64,000 bases of DNA from Roseburia hominis (GCA_040702975.1 CP159990.1:3286001-3350000); one strand, 5' to 3'; positions 26,015 to 35,179 are shown, counted from the first letter of the stretch. Notes: generated from the letters alone by a model not told the origin. Numbers and translations are program-made.

Positions 26015-27322
26015 CTAATCCGCAACAATATAAATCGGATTCTGTCCCGTCATCATATGATAATTCCCCAGTTTTCGCGATTTCGCCACAGTCATCTGCA
26101 CGATCTCGGGGTCCTGCAGAATTCCTTCCTGAAAGGCCTCCATGACTTCCTGCATCGTCTCCAGCGAAATCGCATTAATCACGATCCTCGCCTGCGGATT
26201 CTTCTCTCTTACAACCTTCAAAATCTCTTTCAAATTTCCTGAACTGCCGCCTATGAACACATGCGTCGGGCTTTCCAGCCCTTCCAACACTTCCGGCGCA
26301 AGACCTTCTATTATTTGAACTAAGTCCGTTTTAAATTTTCTCGCGTTTTCCCGGATCAGGCGGACGCCCTCCGGATTCTTCTCAATCGCATACACCTTAA
26401 TCCCCGGCGCCGCAAGCGCCGCCTCAATCGAAACCGAGCCCGTCCCTGCCCCCACGTCGTAGACCACCGCGTCCTCCGTGAGCTTCATCTTGGAAATGCT
26501 GACCGTCCGCACTTCTTCCTTGGTCATCGGAACTTTGCCCCGGATAAATTCTTCGTCAGGAATGTGGAGCATCACCGACCTGACTGGCTCCGGATTTTCC
26601 ACCATCACCGTAACAAGTCCTGCAAATTGTTCCGGCCTTATCTCTGAGCCAAATACAGAAAGAATCTCCTCCTCTTCATAGGACAAATTTCTCCCGATAT
26701 GAAATCTGACATGCCCCATTCCATAGTATGCTATCTTTTCACACAGCATTTTTCCCTCGTCTGCGCCCAAAATCAAAAACGCCTTTTTATTTCTTGAAAT
26801 CGCATGAATAAAATTCTGCCGCCTGCCGTGAAGACTTACAAGTGCGGCGTCCTCCCAGCTCGTATGAAGACGTGCCGCCAAATATACAACAGAAGAGATT
26901 CCCGGAAGAAACTCTACCTTGATTCCACATTCTTCAAGTACACAGGCCAGTTTCTTCGCACCACTGTAAAAACCGGTATCACCGGAGAGCAGTACCGCAC
27001 ATTTCGTAAATTCCGTATGCGCCAGCAAATATTCCCTGATCTGCGCGGGGCGATATTCTTCCAGGTATACTGAGGGGTATCCCGTATGACCATTCGGCCG
27101 TTTCACAAGGTACTCTTCGGAACAACAGTTTACGTCTGAGCAAACCTCCGACGGACACTTGTCCCGCCCCTGTACAAATGGCTCCAGCATTCGTTTTGCC
27201 CCAATCAGAATATCACTTGCCTCTATACACTCCTTTGCCTGGGCGGTCAGGAATTTCTCATTCCCCATACCGATTCCTATGCAATATACCTGCCTTACCT
27301 GCCCGTTTTCCCGCATTTCCAT
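26015..27322 (-). CDS. cbiET: Precorrin-6Y C5,15-methyltransferase (decarboxylating), CbiE-CbiT fusion
   Basis: 435 residues. CbiE domain (about 1-225) has YCIGIGMGNEKFLTAQ and LLSGDTGFYSGAKKL. CbiT domain (about 235-435) is a class I SAM methyltransferase with VYDVGAGTGSVSIEAALAAP. Together they methylate C5 and C15 and remove the acetate side chain at C12. In the CbiE part, 16 residues (YLVKRPNGHTGYPSVY, about 70-85) come from an in-frame copy of the dispersed repeat (27067-27113), followed by the normal LEEYRPAQIREYL. It starts 8 nt after cbiH, and a second repeat copy abuts its stop. Confidence 0.96.
   Translation of the reverse strand: MEMRENGQVRQVYCIGIGMGNEKFLTAQAKECIEASDILIGAKRMLEPFVQGRDKCPSEVCSDVNCCSEEYLVKRPNGHTGYPSVYLEEYRPAQIREYLLAHTEFTKCAVLLSGDTGFYSGAKKLACVLEECGIKVEFLPGISSVVYLAARLHTSWEDAALVSLHGRRQNFIHAISRNKKAFLILGADEGKMLCEKIAYYGMGHVRFHIGRNLSYEEEEILSVFGSEIRPEQFAGLVTVMVENPEPVRSVMLHIPDEEFIRGKVPMTKEEVRTVSISKMKLTEDAVVYDVGAGTGSVSIEAALAAPGIKVYAIEKNPEGVRLIRENARKFKTDLVQIIEGLAPEVLEGLESPTHVFIGGSSGNLKEILKVVREKNPQARIVINAISLETMQEVMEAFQEGILQDPEIVQMTVAKSRKLGNYHMMTGQNPIYIVAD
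27067..27113 (-). repeat. Dispersed palindromic repeat, copy C (in frame inside cbiET)
   Basis: On the minus strand it reads TACCTTGTGAAACGGCCGAA onward to an imperfect right end AGTATAC. It is translated in frame within the CbiE domain. The frame used differs from that of copy A, so the same DNA gives unrelated peptides in the two proteins. Confidence 0.85.
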
Positions 27323-27330
27323 CTCTGCAC

Positions 27331-28092
27331 CTATCTTTCCGTTCCTGCCTCTATACTCTGCCGTTCAATCTGATATCCCCGGGGCGTTACCATCTTATCC
27401 CCGATTCTCCTCGTCTGTTCATTTCCAATAAAAACAGTCGTGAACATATCCACTTCCGTATCCCTTAGCTCCCCAAGGCTTAGAATCCGGCAGGACTGCC
27501 CTTCTCTTCCGATATTGCGCACGATTCCGCACACGGTAGCTTCGCTTTTATATTCCAGCATGCAAATGCATGCCTTTTTCAGATACCCTGCCCGCCTCCT
27601 GCTGGACGGATTGTAAATGCAGATTACGAAATCGGCCATTGCCGCGGCCTTAAGCCTTCTTTCGATCTTCTCCCACTCAGTCATCAGATCGCTTAGGCTG
27701 ATCACTGCAAAATCATGCATGAGCGGTGCTCCGAGTACGGCCGCCCCTCCGGTCGCTGCCGTGATTCCCGGTATGATCTCTATTTCCACCTCCGGGGAGT
27801 TTTCCGCCACCTCATACATCAGCCCCGCCATTCCATAGACCCCCGCGTCACCGCTGCACACGAAGGCTACGTCCTGACCTTTCCCCGCCTCCTCTACCGC
27901 CATGCGGCACCTTGCCTCCTCCCGGCGCATCGGCGTTGAAAGGTATATTTTATCCGGATAATCTTTTTTCAACAAATCAACATAAACGGTATATCCTACG
28001 ACCACCGGACACTGCTTAATGACATTTGCCGCGCGCACCGTCATCTGATCTCCCGCACCCGGGCCGATACCTATTACATATATTTTACTCAT
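27331..28092 (-). CDS. cbiH: Precorrin-3B C17-methyltransferase
   Basis: 253 residues. It methylates C17 with ring contraction in the anaerobic route. It opens MSKIYVIGIGPGAGDQMTVR and carries VCSGDAGVYGMAGLMYEV, IPGITAATGGAAVLGAPLMH and ICIYNPSSRRR, all typical of CbiH/CobJ. It overlaps the end of cbiF by 8 nt, which indicates translational coupling. Confidence 0.96.
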   Translation of the reverse strand: MSKIYVIGIGPGAGDQMTVRAANVIKQCPVVVGYTVYVDLLKKDYPDKIYLSTPMRREEARCRMAVEEAGKGQDVAFVCSGDAGVYGMAGLMYEVAENSPEVEIEIIPGITAATGGAAVLGAPLMHDFAVISLSDLMTEWEKIERRLKAAAMADFVICIYNPSSRRRAGYLKKACICMLEYKSEATVCGIVRNIGREGQSCRILSLGELRDTEVDMFTTVFIGNEQTRRIGDKMVTPRGYQIERQSIEAGTER

Positions 28093-28900
28093 ACTCCTGC
28101 TCCTTACCTGCCTTGCGAAATTCCGTAGAAAACGCCGGATTATAAAGATCTGACCGCTTATAGCCCATGGTCAGACCACCGTCTCCGCTTTGCCGTCCCG
28201 CCTCCTTCTGTGCGCCAAGAACATTTCCCACAACAATCAGGGCCGTTTTCGTGATCCCGTATGTCCTGGCCGTCTCTTCCAGGCTCCCCACCGTACAGCG
28301 ATGCACTTCTTCGTCCGGCCAGGTCGCTTTATATACGATGGCGGCAGGAGTCTCTTCGGTATATCCTCCTGCGATCAATTCTTCCGACAGTTTCCCGAGC
28401 AGCCCTGTACTTAAAAACAGCACCATCGTCGCCTGATGCCCGGCAAAACTGCGGACAGACTCCCGCTCCGGAACCGGAGTCCTTCCGGCCATTCTGGTGA
28501 TCACGACCGACTGCGATATATCCGGCAGGGTATATTCTGCCTTTAATGCCGCCGCGGCTCCGCAAAATGAGCTGACACCCGGGCAGACTTCGTAAGAAAT
28601 CCCGGCCTCCTTAAGCGCGTCCATCTGCTCCCGGATCGCACCATACAGGCAGGGATCGCCGGTATGCAGGCGGACCACATGTTTCTGCGCCCTCTCTCCG
28701 GCAATCAGCACGCCCAGGACCTCCTCCAGCGTCATATACGCACTATTATAGATTTCACATTCCGGCTTACAAAGCCGAAGTAACCCGGGATTGACAAGAG
28801 AACCGGCGTAAACTACGACATCCGCCTCCATCAAAAGTCTCTGGCCGCGAACGGTGATCAAATCTTCCGCGCCCGGGCCTGCACCCACAAACTGAATCAT
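28085..28900 (-). CDS. cbiF: Precorrin-4 C11-methyltransferase
   Basis: 271 residues. It opens MIQFVGAGPGAEDLITVRG and has VVRLHTGDPCLYGAIREQ, YEVCPGVSSFCGAAAAL and the AAIVYKATWPDE stretch of CbiF/CobM. It adds the C11 methyl group. The ATG directly follows the cbiL stop, and a C-terminal extension (GYKRSDLYNPAFSTEFR) is the family's usual end. Confidence 0.96.
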   Translation of the reverse strand: MIQFVGAGPGAEDLITVRGQRLLMEADVVVYAGSLVNPGLLRLCKPECEIYNSAYMTLEEVLGVLIAGERAQKHVVRLHTGDPCLYGAIREQMDALKEAGISYEVCPGVSSFCGAAAALKAEYTLPDISQSVVITRMAGRTPVPERESVRSFAGHQATMVLFLSTGLLGKLSEELIAGGYTEETPAAIVYKATWPDEEVHRCTVGSLEETARTYGITKTALIVVGNVLGAQKEAGRQSGDGGLTMGYKRSDLYNPAFSTEFRKAGKEQEYE

Positions 28901-29647
28901 TTACCCTTCCTCCCTCACGATCATGAGCGAATAGTAGCTGGCTTCGTCCGGAATTTCCTCCGCCGACCTGTAGACCCGTTCGCCCTTCATGCCACAATTT
29001 TCCACCATCTGTATCTGTAAATTCCGTTTTTGCACTTCTTCCTTCACCAGCGGCATCTTTTTTCCGGCTTTCATAAGTATCTTCGTCCCCGGAAGCCTAA
29101 GTCCTTCCTCCACGCCATAGCTCGCCGGTATGATATGGATCTCCTCTTTATTTCCCGCAAGCGGTACGTCAAGTCTCGCCGCAGCCGCACAAAAAGAAGG
29201 AATCCCCGGTATGATGCGCGTATCATACCCTTTTCGTTTCAGCCGGGTATGCACATACATTCCCGTGGAATAGACCGACGGGTCTCCAATCGTGATAAAG
29301 GCCACATTCTTCCCGGCGTCCAGCCATTTTGCCGTCTCCCTTGCCGCTTCATCGTGAATATGCCGGAGGGTATCCTTCTCTTTCATCATCGGCATAGGAA
29401 GATACAATTTTTCTTTAAACAGAATCTCTGGCAGCTCATGCAGCACAATCTGCCATGCCGCGCAGCGCGCAAGCGACTCCGGAAAAAGCGGCTTCATATT
29501 CTCATTTTCATAGATTACTTCCAAAAAATCGCTCCCGGAAACCGGGACTGCGATGATATCACATTCTTCTATCACTCTTATGGCTTTCAGTGTCAGAAGC
29601 TCCGGGTCTCCCGGGCCTACACCTACCACATAAAATGTACCTGGCAT
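28901..29647 (-). CDS. cbiL: Precorrin-2 C20-methyltransferase
   Basis: 248 residues from the ATG at 29647, 9 nt behind AAAGGAG; a TTG two codons earlier has no better signal. It starts MPGTFYVVGVGPGDPELLTL and contains TIGDPSVYSTGMYVHTRL and IIPGIPSFCAAAARLDVPL. It takes cobalt-precorrin-2, made by CbiK, and methylates C20. First of the cbiL-cbiF-cbiH-cbiET block; about 90 nt separate it from the AlbA-type gene upstream. Confidence 0.96.
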   Translation of the reverse strand: MPGTFYVVGVGPGDPELLTLKAIRVIEECDIIAVPVSGSDFLEVIYENENMKPLFPESLARCAAWQIVLHELPEILFKEKLYLPMPMMKEKDTLRHIHDEAARETAKWLDAGKNVAFITIGDPSVYSTGMYVHTRLKRKGYDTRIIPGIPSFCAAAARLDVPLAGNKEEIHIIPASYGVEEGLRLPGTKILMKAGKKMPLVKEEVQKRNLQIQMVENCGMKGERVYRSAEEIPDEASYYSLMIVREEG

Positions 29648-29736
29648 TGGCAAACGCTCCTTTCTTGCAAAAACAGTCTTTTATGTGCCTCTACAAGCCA
29701 CTTATTTCTGCGAAATTCTAACTTTTATAAACAAAT

Positions 29737-31143
29737 TTATTTCAATACTTTCCAGTAACCAGATTTATTAGAACCTATTCTTTCTATATATCCATATTTC
29801 TTTAAAACTGCCATTCCTTTATCTATCGATGTTTTCCCAAGTTTCAGTATTTCGGCAAGGCGTGATTTCGTAATATTGGGGTCGTTCCGTATTTCCGCCA
29901 AAATGCTTGTCTGCGTATGATTTAGCGATGATTCCAAACTTTTATCACCCACTTTATCGTTTCCTTTATTACCCACCTTGTCACCCATAACATTAATCCA
30001 ATTAAACGGAATCGTAACTACAATTGAGTTTTCTCTAAATTCAAAAGCTTCCTTCCCATATCTCTGCGTAATCTTAGGTACGCCTCTTCCGGTTTTTTCA
30101 CTGATATGAAGCTGCAATAATATTTCTGACAATTTCTTATTTACCGGTACGGATTCTCCTGCGAAAAAACCTTCCATTGTCTGCTCCATTGCAAGAGATC
30201 CACGGGACAATATCTCAATTCTATTAGAAAACACTGTAATCATCGGTTCATTTCCACTCACCCATTTGTTGTGAACAAAAGCATTAATCACCGCCTCACG
30301 AAAGGCATCATTCTCAAATAGAGGGATTTCTTTTCTCTCAACAACACGATTCCTTTCATCTGCCTGAATGATATTCAGTACATCACCATAACGCAATACT
30401 TCATCTAAAGAATACAACAAACACTGGTTGCCGAATTCACGTACAGAATACATATTATCGGCTTTTGTCGTACCTGAGAAAATGGCTACTCGGATTGGCA
30501 TATGAGAATTATCAGATAGTAACTGTGCCAAAATATTATATTTTCCCTCCTCTGTATAAAAAGACAGATTCTTTTTAAAGGTATCGGGATTCAATTTCAA
30601 ACCTTTCGCTCCATAATAGATTAGTAGTTTTTCAAATGTAAGGTCCTGATAATCTGACGGAGTATTCTCTATCGTCGGGAAACCATGCCTAAGCACTTCA
30701 AATAAGAAAGCTTCTTTTTCAGGATATTTTCTTAAATTTTCTTTGCTTGATCCTATCCGAATATATCGTTCTCTTGCATATGACGTAGGAACAGACTTTG
30801 CTGCGGGAATGATTAAAAGAATAACCCTTTTATCTTCTATTAACAGTTCCTCAAATGTAAAATTAATATCTGGACTAAACTGCCTTGCAAGATAGTGTTT
30901 TAACGGCTCATGATTTATATCTTGATGACAATTAAACCTGGTACCAACAATCTCATGCGTCTGATCGTTGATTCCCCAAACAAAGTATGCAAATTTCTTT
31001 CCTGCAATAGCAGCACTGTTAGACAATGCCGATATATATTCCCCTAAATCGTCTGCTTTAAACCAATTTTCCTTAAATTCAAACCACTCTCTTTCAGAAT
31101 CATACGCACGAAGTTCCTCTATTATTTCAATCAATTTATCCAT
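29737..31143 (-). CDS. Schlafen/AlbA_2-domain putative regulator with ATPase-like and winged-helix regions
   Basis: 468 residues. Residues about 10-140 are an AlbA_2 (Schlafen-like) domain: EREWFEFKENWFKADDLGEY and FAYFVWGINDQTHEIVGT. A GHKL-like ATPase region follows (DAFREAVINAFVHNKWVSG, SEKTGRGVPKITQRYG). After a Lys/Asp/Gly linker (GDKVGNKGNDKVGDK) comes a winged helix (ITKSRLAEILKLGKTSIDKG). Such proteins are often annotated as DNA-binding or RecG-like regulators. It is AT-richer than the cbi genes on either side, which suggests transfer into the cluster. A 26-bp palindrome over its promoter resembles the linker-coding DNA. Its targets are unknown. Confidence 0.8.
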   Translation of the reverse strand: MDKLIEIIEELRAYDSEREWFEFKENWFKADDLGEYISALSNSAAIAGKKFAYFVWGINDQTHEIVGTRFNCHQDINHEPLKHYLARQFSPDINFTFEELLIEDKRVILLIIPAAKSVPTSYARERYIRIGSSKENLRKYPEKEAFLFEVLRHGFPTIENTPSDYQDLTFEKLLIYYGAKGLKLNPDTFKKNLSFYTEEGKYNILAQLLSDNSHMPIRVAIFSGTTKADNMYSVREFGNQCLLYSLDEVLRYGDVLNIIQADERNRVVERKEIPLFENDAFREAVINAFVHNKWVSGNEPMITVFSNRIEILSRGSLAMEQTMEGFFAGESVPVNKKLSEILLQLHISEKTGRGVPKITQRYGKEAFEFRENSIVVTIPFNWINVMGDKVGNKGNDKVGDKSLESSLNHTQTSILAEIRNDPNITKSRLAEILKLGKTSIDKGMAVLKKYGYIERIGSNKSGYWKVLK

Positions 31144-31165
31144 ATTGATTCTCCATCTCTAAAAG

Positions 31166-31227
31166 TTTATCACCCACTTTATTACCCACCTATTATAACA
31201 CAGGTGGGTAATAAAGTGGGTGATAAA
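31166..31227. promoter_or_regulatory. 26-bp perfect palindrome over the promoter of the AlbA-type gene
   Basis: Arms 31166-31191 and 31202-31227 are perfect inverted copies, spaced by 10 nt. A TATAAT -10 box on the minus strand (31192-31197) lies in the spacer, so a protein binding both arms would cover the promoter. The left arm begins 23 nt upstream of the ATG. On the mRNA strand the arm reads GGTGGGTAATAAAG then TGGGTGATAAA, nearly identical to the linker-coding segment inside the gene (29941-29977), which has 12 extra bases in the middle. Confidence 0.85.
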
Positions 31228-31341
31228 TTTATACTCTCTCATTCTATTCTTTTTATACATTTTTCTCGATAGCTTCCTTCCCAACTCACCATCACCATAT
31301 ATTCTCAGCCTCAATATGTTAAATCAAAGTTAATATCAATA

Positions 31342-32481
31342 TTATTCCTCCCCTAAAATACACTCCCCAATCTCCCCCGCAAGAGAGGTCTCGCCCAATA
31401 TCCCCATCTCTTCCGAAAACATAACCGCGCCGATTTTCAAATGTTCCCCCGCTCTGCGCCTTAGATAATATTCGATTCTCTCAGTCACCGTCCGCATGGT
31501 CTCTTCCAGCACCCCGGCCTGTTTCAAAAGTTCCAGCGCCTCCGTGGTCGTAATACAGTTCATGATCTGCACTGCGGTCTCCCTGTCGGCGCCGGCCATC
31601 GCCCCATGAGACGCCAGCACTTCCATTCTGCAGTCTGCCTGCCGGGAATGCGTATTCATCACCCCCGCTGCCAGCTTCACAAGTTTACCGATATGACCGA
31701 CCAGGAGGACTCCCTGCATTCCAAGACGGATCGCATCGTCGATCGCCTCACCGATATAATTACTGCATTTTACAGCCAGACGGCCGTCATAGTTCATATG
31801 TTCCCTCAAAAAATCATTCCCATAATTTCCCGGCACCAGGTAACACCAGTCGTTTCCGCCCTCTTTAAGGACCTTCATTTCCAAAAAAATCGTCTCTGTC
31901 AGGGCCCGTTCGCTCATAGGCTCCACAATTCCGCTGGTCCCAAGCACCGAGATTCCGCCTTCTATCCCAAGCCTCGGGTTAAATGTCTTCGCAGCCAGCC
32001 GTACCCCTGCCGGTATGGAGATTACGATATCCATGCCGCCCGTGTAACCCGCCAGATTCATCTGCTCACGGACTGCACTAAGGATCATGCTTCTTGGCAC
32101 CTTATTGATCGCCGCATCACCGATATTAGATTCCAGCCCCTTTCGCGTCACACGGCCTACGCCGACTCCTCCGTCCAGGCAAACCTCCCCGGACATATTT
32201 CGGCTTACCTTTGCGTAAACATAGACCCCGTTTGTCACATCAGGGTCGTCTCCACTGTCTTTTTTCACTCCGCAGCTCACATAATCCGCCCCCATCTCGA
32301 TCTCCTCGATTTCCAGATACAAACAGATTCCAGCCGGGGTCATCAGGGAAACGTGTCGGATTTCCTCCCCGCTAAGCAGCATCTTCGCCGCTGCCTTTGC
32401 CGCCGCTGCCGCACAACTGCCCGTCGTGTAGCCTGTTCTTAACTTTTTCTGGTTTTTCCAAATGATCCGACTGTTTTCCAT
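31342..32481 (-). CDS. cbiD: Cobalt-precorrin-5B C1-methyltransferase
   Basis: 379 residues from the ATG at 32481, behind AGGAG; an in-frame start at 32508 would add nine residues. The hallmark is KLRTGYTTGSCAAAAAKAA near residue 12. Further family stretches are DGGVGVGRVTRKGLE, NPRLGIEGGISVLGTSGIVEPMS and GMQGVLLVGHIGKLVKLAAG. It methylates C1 after CbiG opens the lactone. It has its own promoter and is separated from cbiL by the AlbA-type gene. Confidence 0.96.
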   Translation of the reverse strand: MENSRIIWKNQKKLRTGYTTGSCAAAAAKAAAKMLLSGEEIRHVSLMTPAGICLYLEIEEIEMGADYVSCGVKKDSGDDPDVTNGVYVYAKVSRNMSGEVCLDGGVGVGRVTRKGLESNIGDAAINKVPRSMILSAVREQMNLAGYTGGMDIVISIPAGVRLAAKTFNPRLGIEGGISVLGTSGIVEPMSERALTETIFLEMKVLKEGGNDWCYLVPGNYGNDFLREHMNYDGRLAVKCSNYIGEAIDDAIRLGMQGVLLVGHIGKLVKLAAGVMNTHSRQADCRMEVLASHGAMAGADRETAVQIMNCITTTEALELLKQAGVLEETMRTVTERIEYYLRRRAGEHLKIGAVMFSEEMGILGETSLAGEIGECILGEE

Positions 32482-32528
32482 GGCCTTACTCCTAACCCTG
32501 TACTGCATTTACCACATTACCTTTTTCC

Positions 32529-32557
32529 ATTATAAATAGTTTTCATTTTTTCCGCAA
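32529..32557 (-). promoter_or_regulatory. Sigma-A-type promoter for cbiD
   Basis: TTGCGG (32552-32557), 17-nt spacer, TATAAT (32529-32534). The start would be near 32522, leaving a leader of about 40 nt, too short for a cobalamin riboswitch. Same boxes and flanks as the cobQ promoter. Confidence 0.72.
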
Positions 32558-32619
32558 CCTATCCTGAAATACTTCTTACTTCTCTCATCCATAAGTTAAT
32601 CCCCTTCAAACAATTCTGA

Positions 32620-32656
32620 CATAAATCAAAGAGCCGATAGCAATCACTACCGGCCC
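32620..32656 (-). terminator. Probable terminator behind the GH3 gene
   Basis: GCCGATAG (32633-32640) pairs with CTACCGGC (32647-32654) with one mismatch around a 6-nt loop. On the minus strand it is followed by TCTTTGATTT, a weak T run. It lies about 20 nt past the GH3 stop. Confidence 0.5.
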
Positions 32657-32671
32657 CACTTAAGACTTTGT

Positions 32672-35176
32672 CTATTTATTTAATTTTCGCATAAGTGCCA
32701 TAATATGTCCCGCACAGTTTCTGATTTCTTCTTCCGAGAGCCTTCCCTGTTCATATGCTTCACAAATAGCTTCCCGGTCTTTGAAATTTCCCGGCATAAT
32801 AATATCATTTCCGGCCACGGCACACTTCCATGGTATACTTCCATCTTCCGGAATCGTCGTATTCCAATCGGACATAACTACACCGTCAAATCCCCACTCA
32901 TCGCGCAGCACAACCGTACATAAATCCCTGCTGTTCGCCGCATGGACCCCATTAATCCTATTATATGCTGACATAACCGCCATCGGAGCACTTTCCTTAA
33001 CCGCAATCTCAAATCCGCGAAGATAAATCTCCCTGAGCGCTTTTTCAGAAATCCGAACGTCCACACCCATACGGTTATCCTCCTGGTTGTTGCAGGCAAA
33101 ATGCTTGATCGTTACTCCGCACCCCTTCCTGCTCTGCACACCAGCCGTTACCGCTGCCGCCATAGCTCCGGACAGCAGCGGATCTTCGGAATAGTATTCA
33201 AAATTACGACCGCACAATGGATTCCGCTGAATATTCATTCCCGGAGCCAGCCATAGGTCTATGTGTAATTCTTCCATCTCTGCCGCGATTGCCGCGCCAA
33301 ACTCTTTCATTAATTCTCTGTCCCATGTCTGTGCCAGTGCAGTTCCTACCGGAAATGCCGTACAGTATTGATAATAGGTATCTGCATCTTCATGGTGCCC
33401 TGTCGGCTCCAGGAATCCATTTTCCAGACTTCCCAAAACACCGACTCCATAGACCGAATCACTCTTTTTATCCACCTCATAGCTTTGCCTGAGTCTCAGA
33501 CCGGCAGGTCCGTCCGCCATAATCAGAGACGGAATCCCGTATTCCTCTTCCAACGCCTCTGTTGTCTCACCGGCAGACCCCGGCACGCGCACTCCGGCAG
33601 ACCCAAGCGTACTCGTTCCCTGGGTGATATTTCCATAAAGGAGCGGTATCAATTTTCTGATAGGAAGTTCCGAAACAGAAGAGATCGTGGCTTCTGTTTT
33701 TCTCTTTTTCTCTGCATCAAATGCATATACGAAGGTTTCATTCCATTCCTTTGGCTCAAACAGATATCGGGGTACTTCCTGCTTTTCGCTCAGACCAGAC
33801 CACTTTGCCCTGTCTGCCTGCGATATACTAAGCTCTGCATATTCCGTCTGCACCGGACATACCGCATGTGTTCGTTCTATGATCACCTGCTTTGGCACAT
33901 AAAGTACAGCCGCTATCTTAAGAGCTGCCGAATGGCTCCCAATCCATAGTTCATGTAGTCCAGCCTCCATATACCACGCCTGCTTCTGCTCGGAGAAACC
34001 GGCAAACTGCTTCTGTTCTATGGTAACTGTGACAATCTGCGCCTCCCGAGGCTCTAAAAGCTTCGTCTTCGCAAATCCGACCAGTCTGTGATATTCTCTT
34101 TCTTCCCCATTTTGCGGCAATGCAGCATAAACCTGGACCACTTCTTTCGCGGCATATTTCTCTCCGGTATTCCTTACCAGAATGTCCATCTCCACATTAT
34201 TTTCCCTGACCTTAAGGTTCTCAAACGTCATTTCAAACGAGGTATAGGAAAGTCCATACCCAAACGGATATAACGGCTGAACACGGAAGCTGTCGAAATA
34301 CCGGTAGCCCACATAGATTCCCTCTTGGTATTCTTCCCTCTCCAGATTACCGTTCAGATGGCTATATGATTTTGCATAAGGATAGTCCTCATAACGCTTC
34401 GCCCAGGTCGCGGTCAGTTTCCCCGCAGGTGCAGTCTTGCCAAGCAGCACATCTGCAACCGCGCGTCCCCCTTCCTGGCCGGGCTGTGAAATGCTAAGAA
34501 CCGCTTTAATATTTCCGGCTTCTTTTAATATATCCGTCAGCTCGATCGGACCGCCCGCATTCAGAATCAATACGATAGGAATCTTCTTCTGGTCAATCGT
34601 CAGAATATCATCCCTTTCTCGTGCACTTAAGTAATAGTCGCCCGCAGTCAGGCGCCGGTCCTTCCCTTCCCCGGAGACGCGGCTGATCACATAAATAGCA
34701 GCCTTTGCTCCTTCTATGTCCTCCTCAGTAACCACGCGTCCCTCCGGAAGTACGAATGGGTTGGCCGCATATGCATCGAAGGGGTTCTCGACACTTTTTG
34801 CATCTTCCAGTATTTTTTCTTTCCATTCTTCTCTGGCGATGGCATATCGCTCATCGTAATCCTTCAGCCAGCCTTCACTCACAAGGGAAATTCCTGCTTC
34901 TCTAAGTCCCTGATAAATAGAAATATTCTCTCGATTATTCACATCACCGGAACCGATTCCTCCCTTGACTGTTTTCGACGCTCCATTTCCAAGCAGTGCG
35001 ACCGGCATAGATATGTGAAGAGGCAGAAGCTCTTCATTTTTCAAAAGAACAATTCCTTCTGCCGCCAGCCTTCTTGCCAAAGCACTATGTGCCAGCTCTC
35101 TTACCGAGGCGCCATCGCACAGTGTTCCGTTGTGACTGAAACTTCTTTTTTGGAGATTTCTGCTTTGCTGCATCAT
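32672..35176 (-). CDS. Glycoside hydrolase family 3 beta-glucosidase with permuted domain order
   Basis: 834 residues from the ATG at 35176, 7 nt behind AAAGGA at the end of the permease gene. No signal peptide, so it acts in the cytoplasm on imported oligosaccharides. The order is reversed relative to most GH3 enzymes: residues about 25-260 are the C-type alpha/beta domain (LAAEGIVLLKNEELLPL), about 290-400 the FnIII-like domain (YPFGYGLSYTSFEMTF), and about 500-834 the TIM-barrel catalytic domain with KHFACNNQE and the nucleophile Asp in GFDGVVMSDWNTT. The same inverted order is known from ruminal Butyrivibrio and Ruminococcus beta-glucosidases. Last gene of the importer operon. Confidence 0.93.
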   Translation of the reverse strand: MMQQSRNLQKRSFSHNGTLCDGASVRELAHSALARRLAAEGIVLLKNEELLPLHISMPVALLGNGASKTVKGGIGSGDVNNRENISIYQGLREAGISLVSEGWLKDYDERYAIAREEWKEKILEDAKSVENPFDAYAANPFVLPEGRVVTEEDIEGAKAAIYVISRVSGEGKDRRLTAGDYYLSARERDDILTIDQKKIPIVLILNAGGPIELTDILKEAGNIKAVLSISQPGQEGGRAVADVLLGKTAPAGKLTATWAKRYEDYPYAKSYSHLNGNLEREEYQEGIYVGYRYFDSFRVQPLYPFGYGLSYTSFEMTFENLKVRENNVEMDILVRNTGEKYAAKEVVQVYAALPQNGEEREYHRLVGFAKTKLLEPREAQIVTVTIEQKQFAGFSEQKQAWYMEAGLHELWIGSHSAALKIAAVLYVPKQVIIERTHAVCPVQTEYAELSISQADRAKWSGLSEKQEVPRYLFEPKEWNETFVYAFDAEKKRKTEATISSVSELPIRKLIPLLYGNITQGTSTLGSAGVRVPGSAGETTEALEEEYGIPSLIMADGPAGLRLRQSYEVDKKSDSVYGVGVLGSLENGFLEPTGHHEDADTYYQYCTAFPVGTALAQTWDRELMKEFGAAIAAEMEELHIDLWLAPGMNIQRNPLCGRNFEYYSEDPLLSGAMAAAVTAGVQSRKGCGVTIKHFACNNQEDNRMGVDVRISEKALREIYLRGFEIAVKESAPMAVMSAYNRINGVHAANSRDLCTVVLRDEWGFDGVVMSDWNTTIPEDGSIPWKCAVAGNDIIMPGNFKDREAICEAYEQGRLSEEEIRNCAGHIMALMRKLNK

Positions 35177-35179
35177 CAA

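Noticed and set aside
29648..29736. Cobalamin riboswitch upstream of cbiL
   Set aside because: Only 89 nt are available and, apart from an AGCCACTT-like string on the wrong strand, none of the conserved B12 riboswitch blocks can be found.
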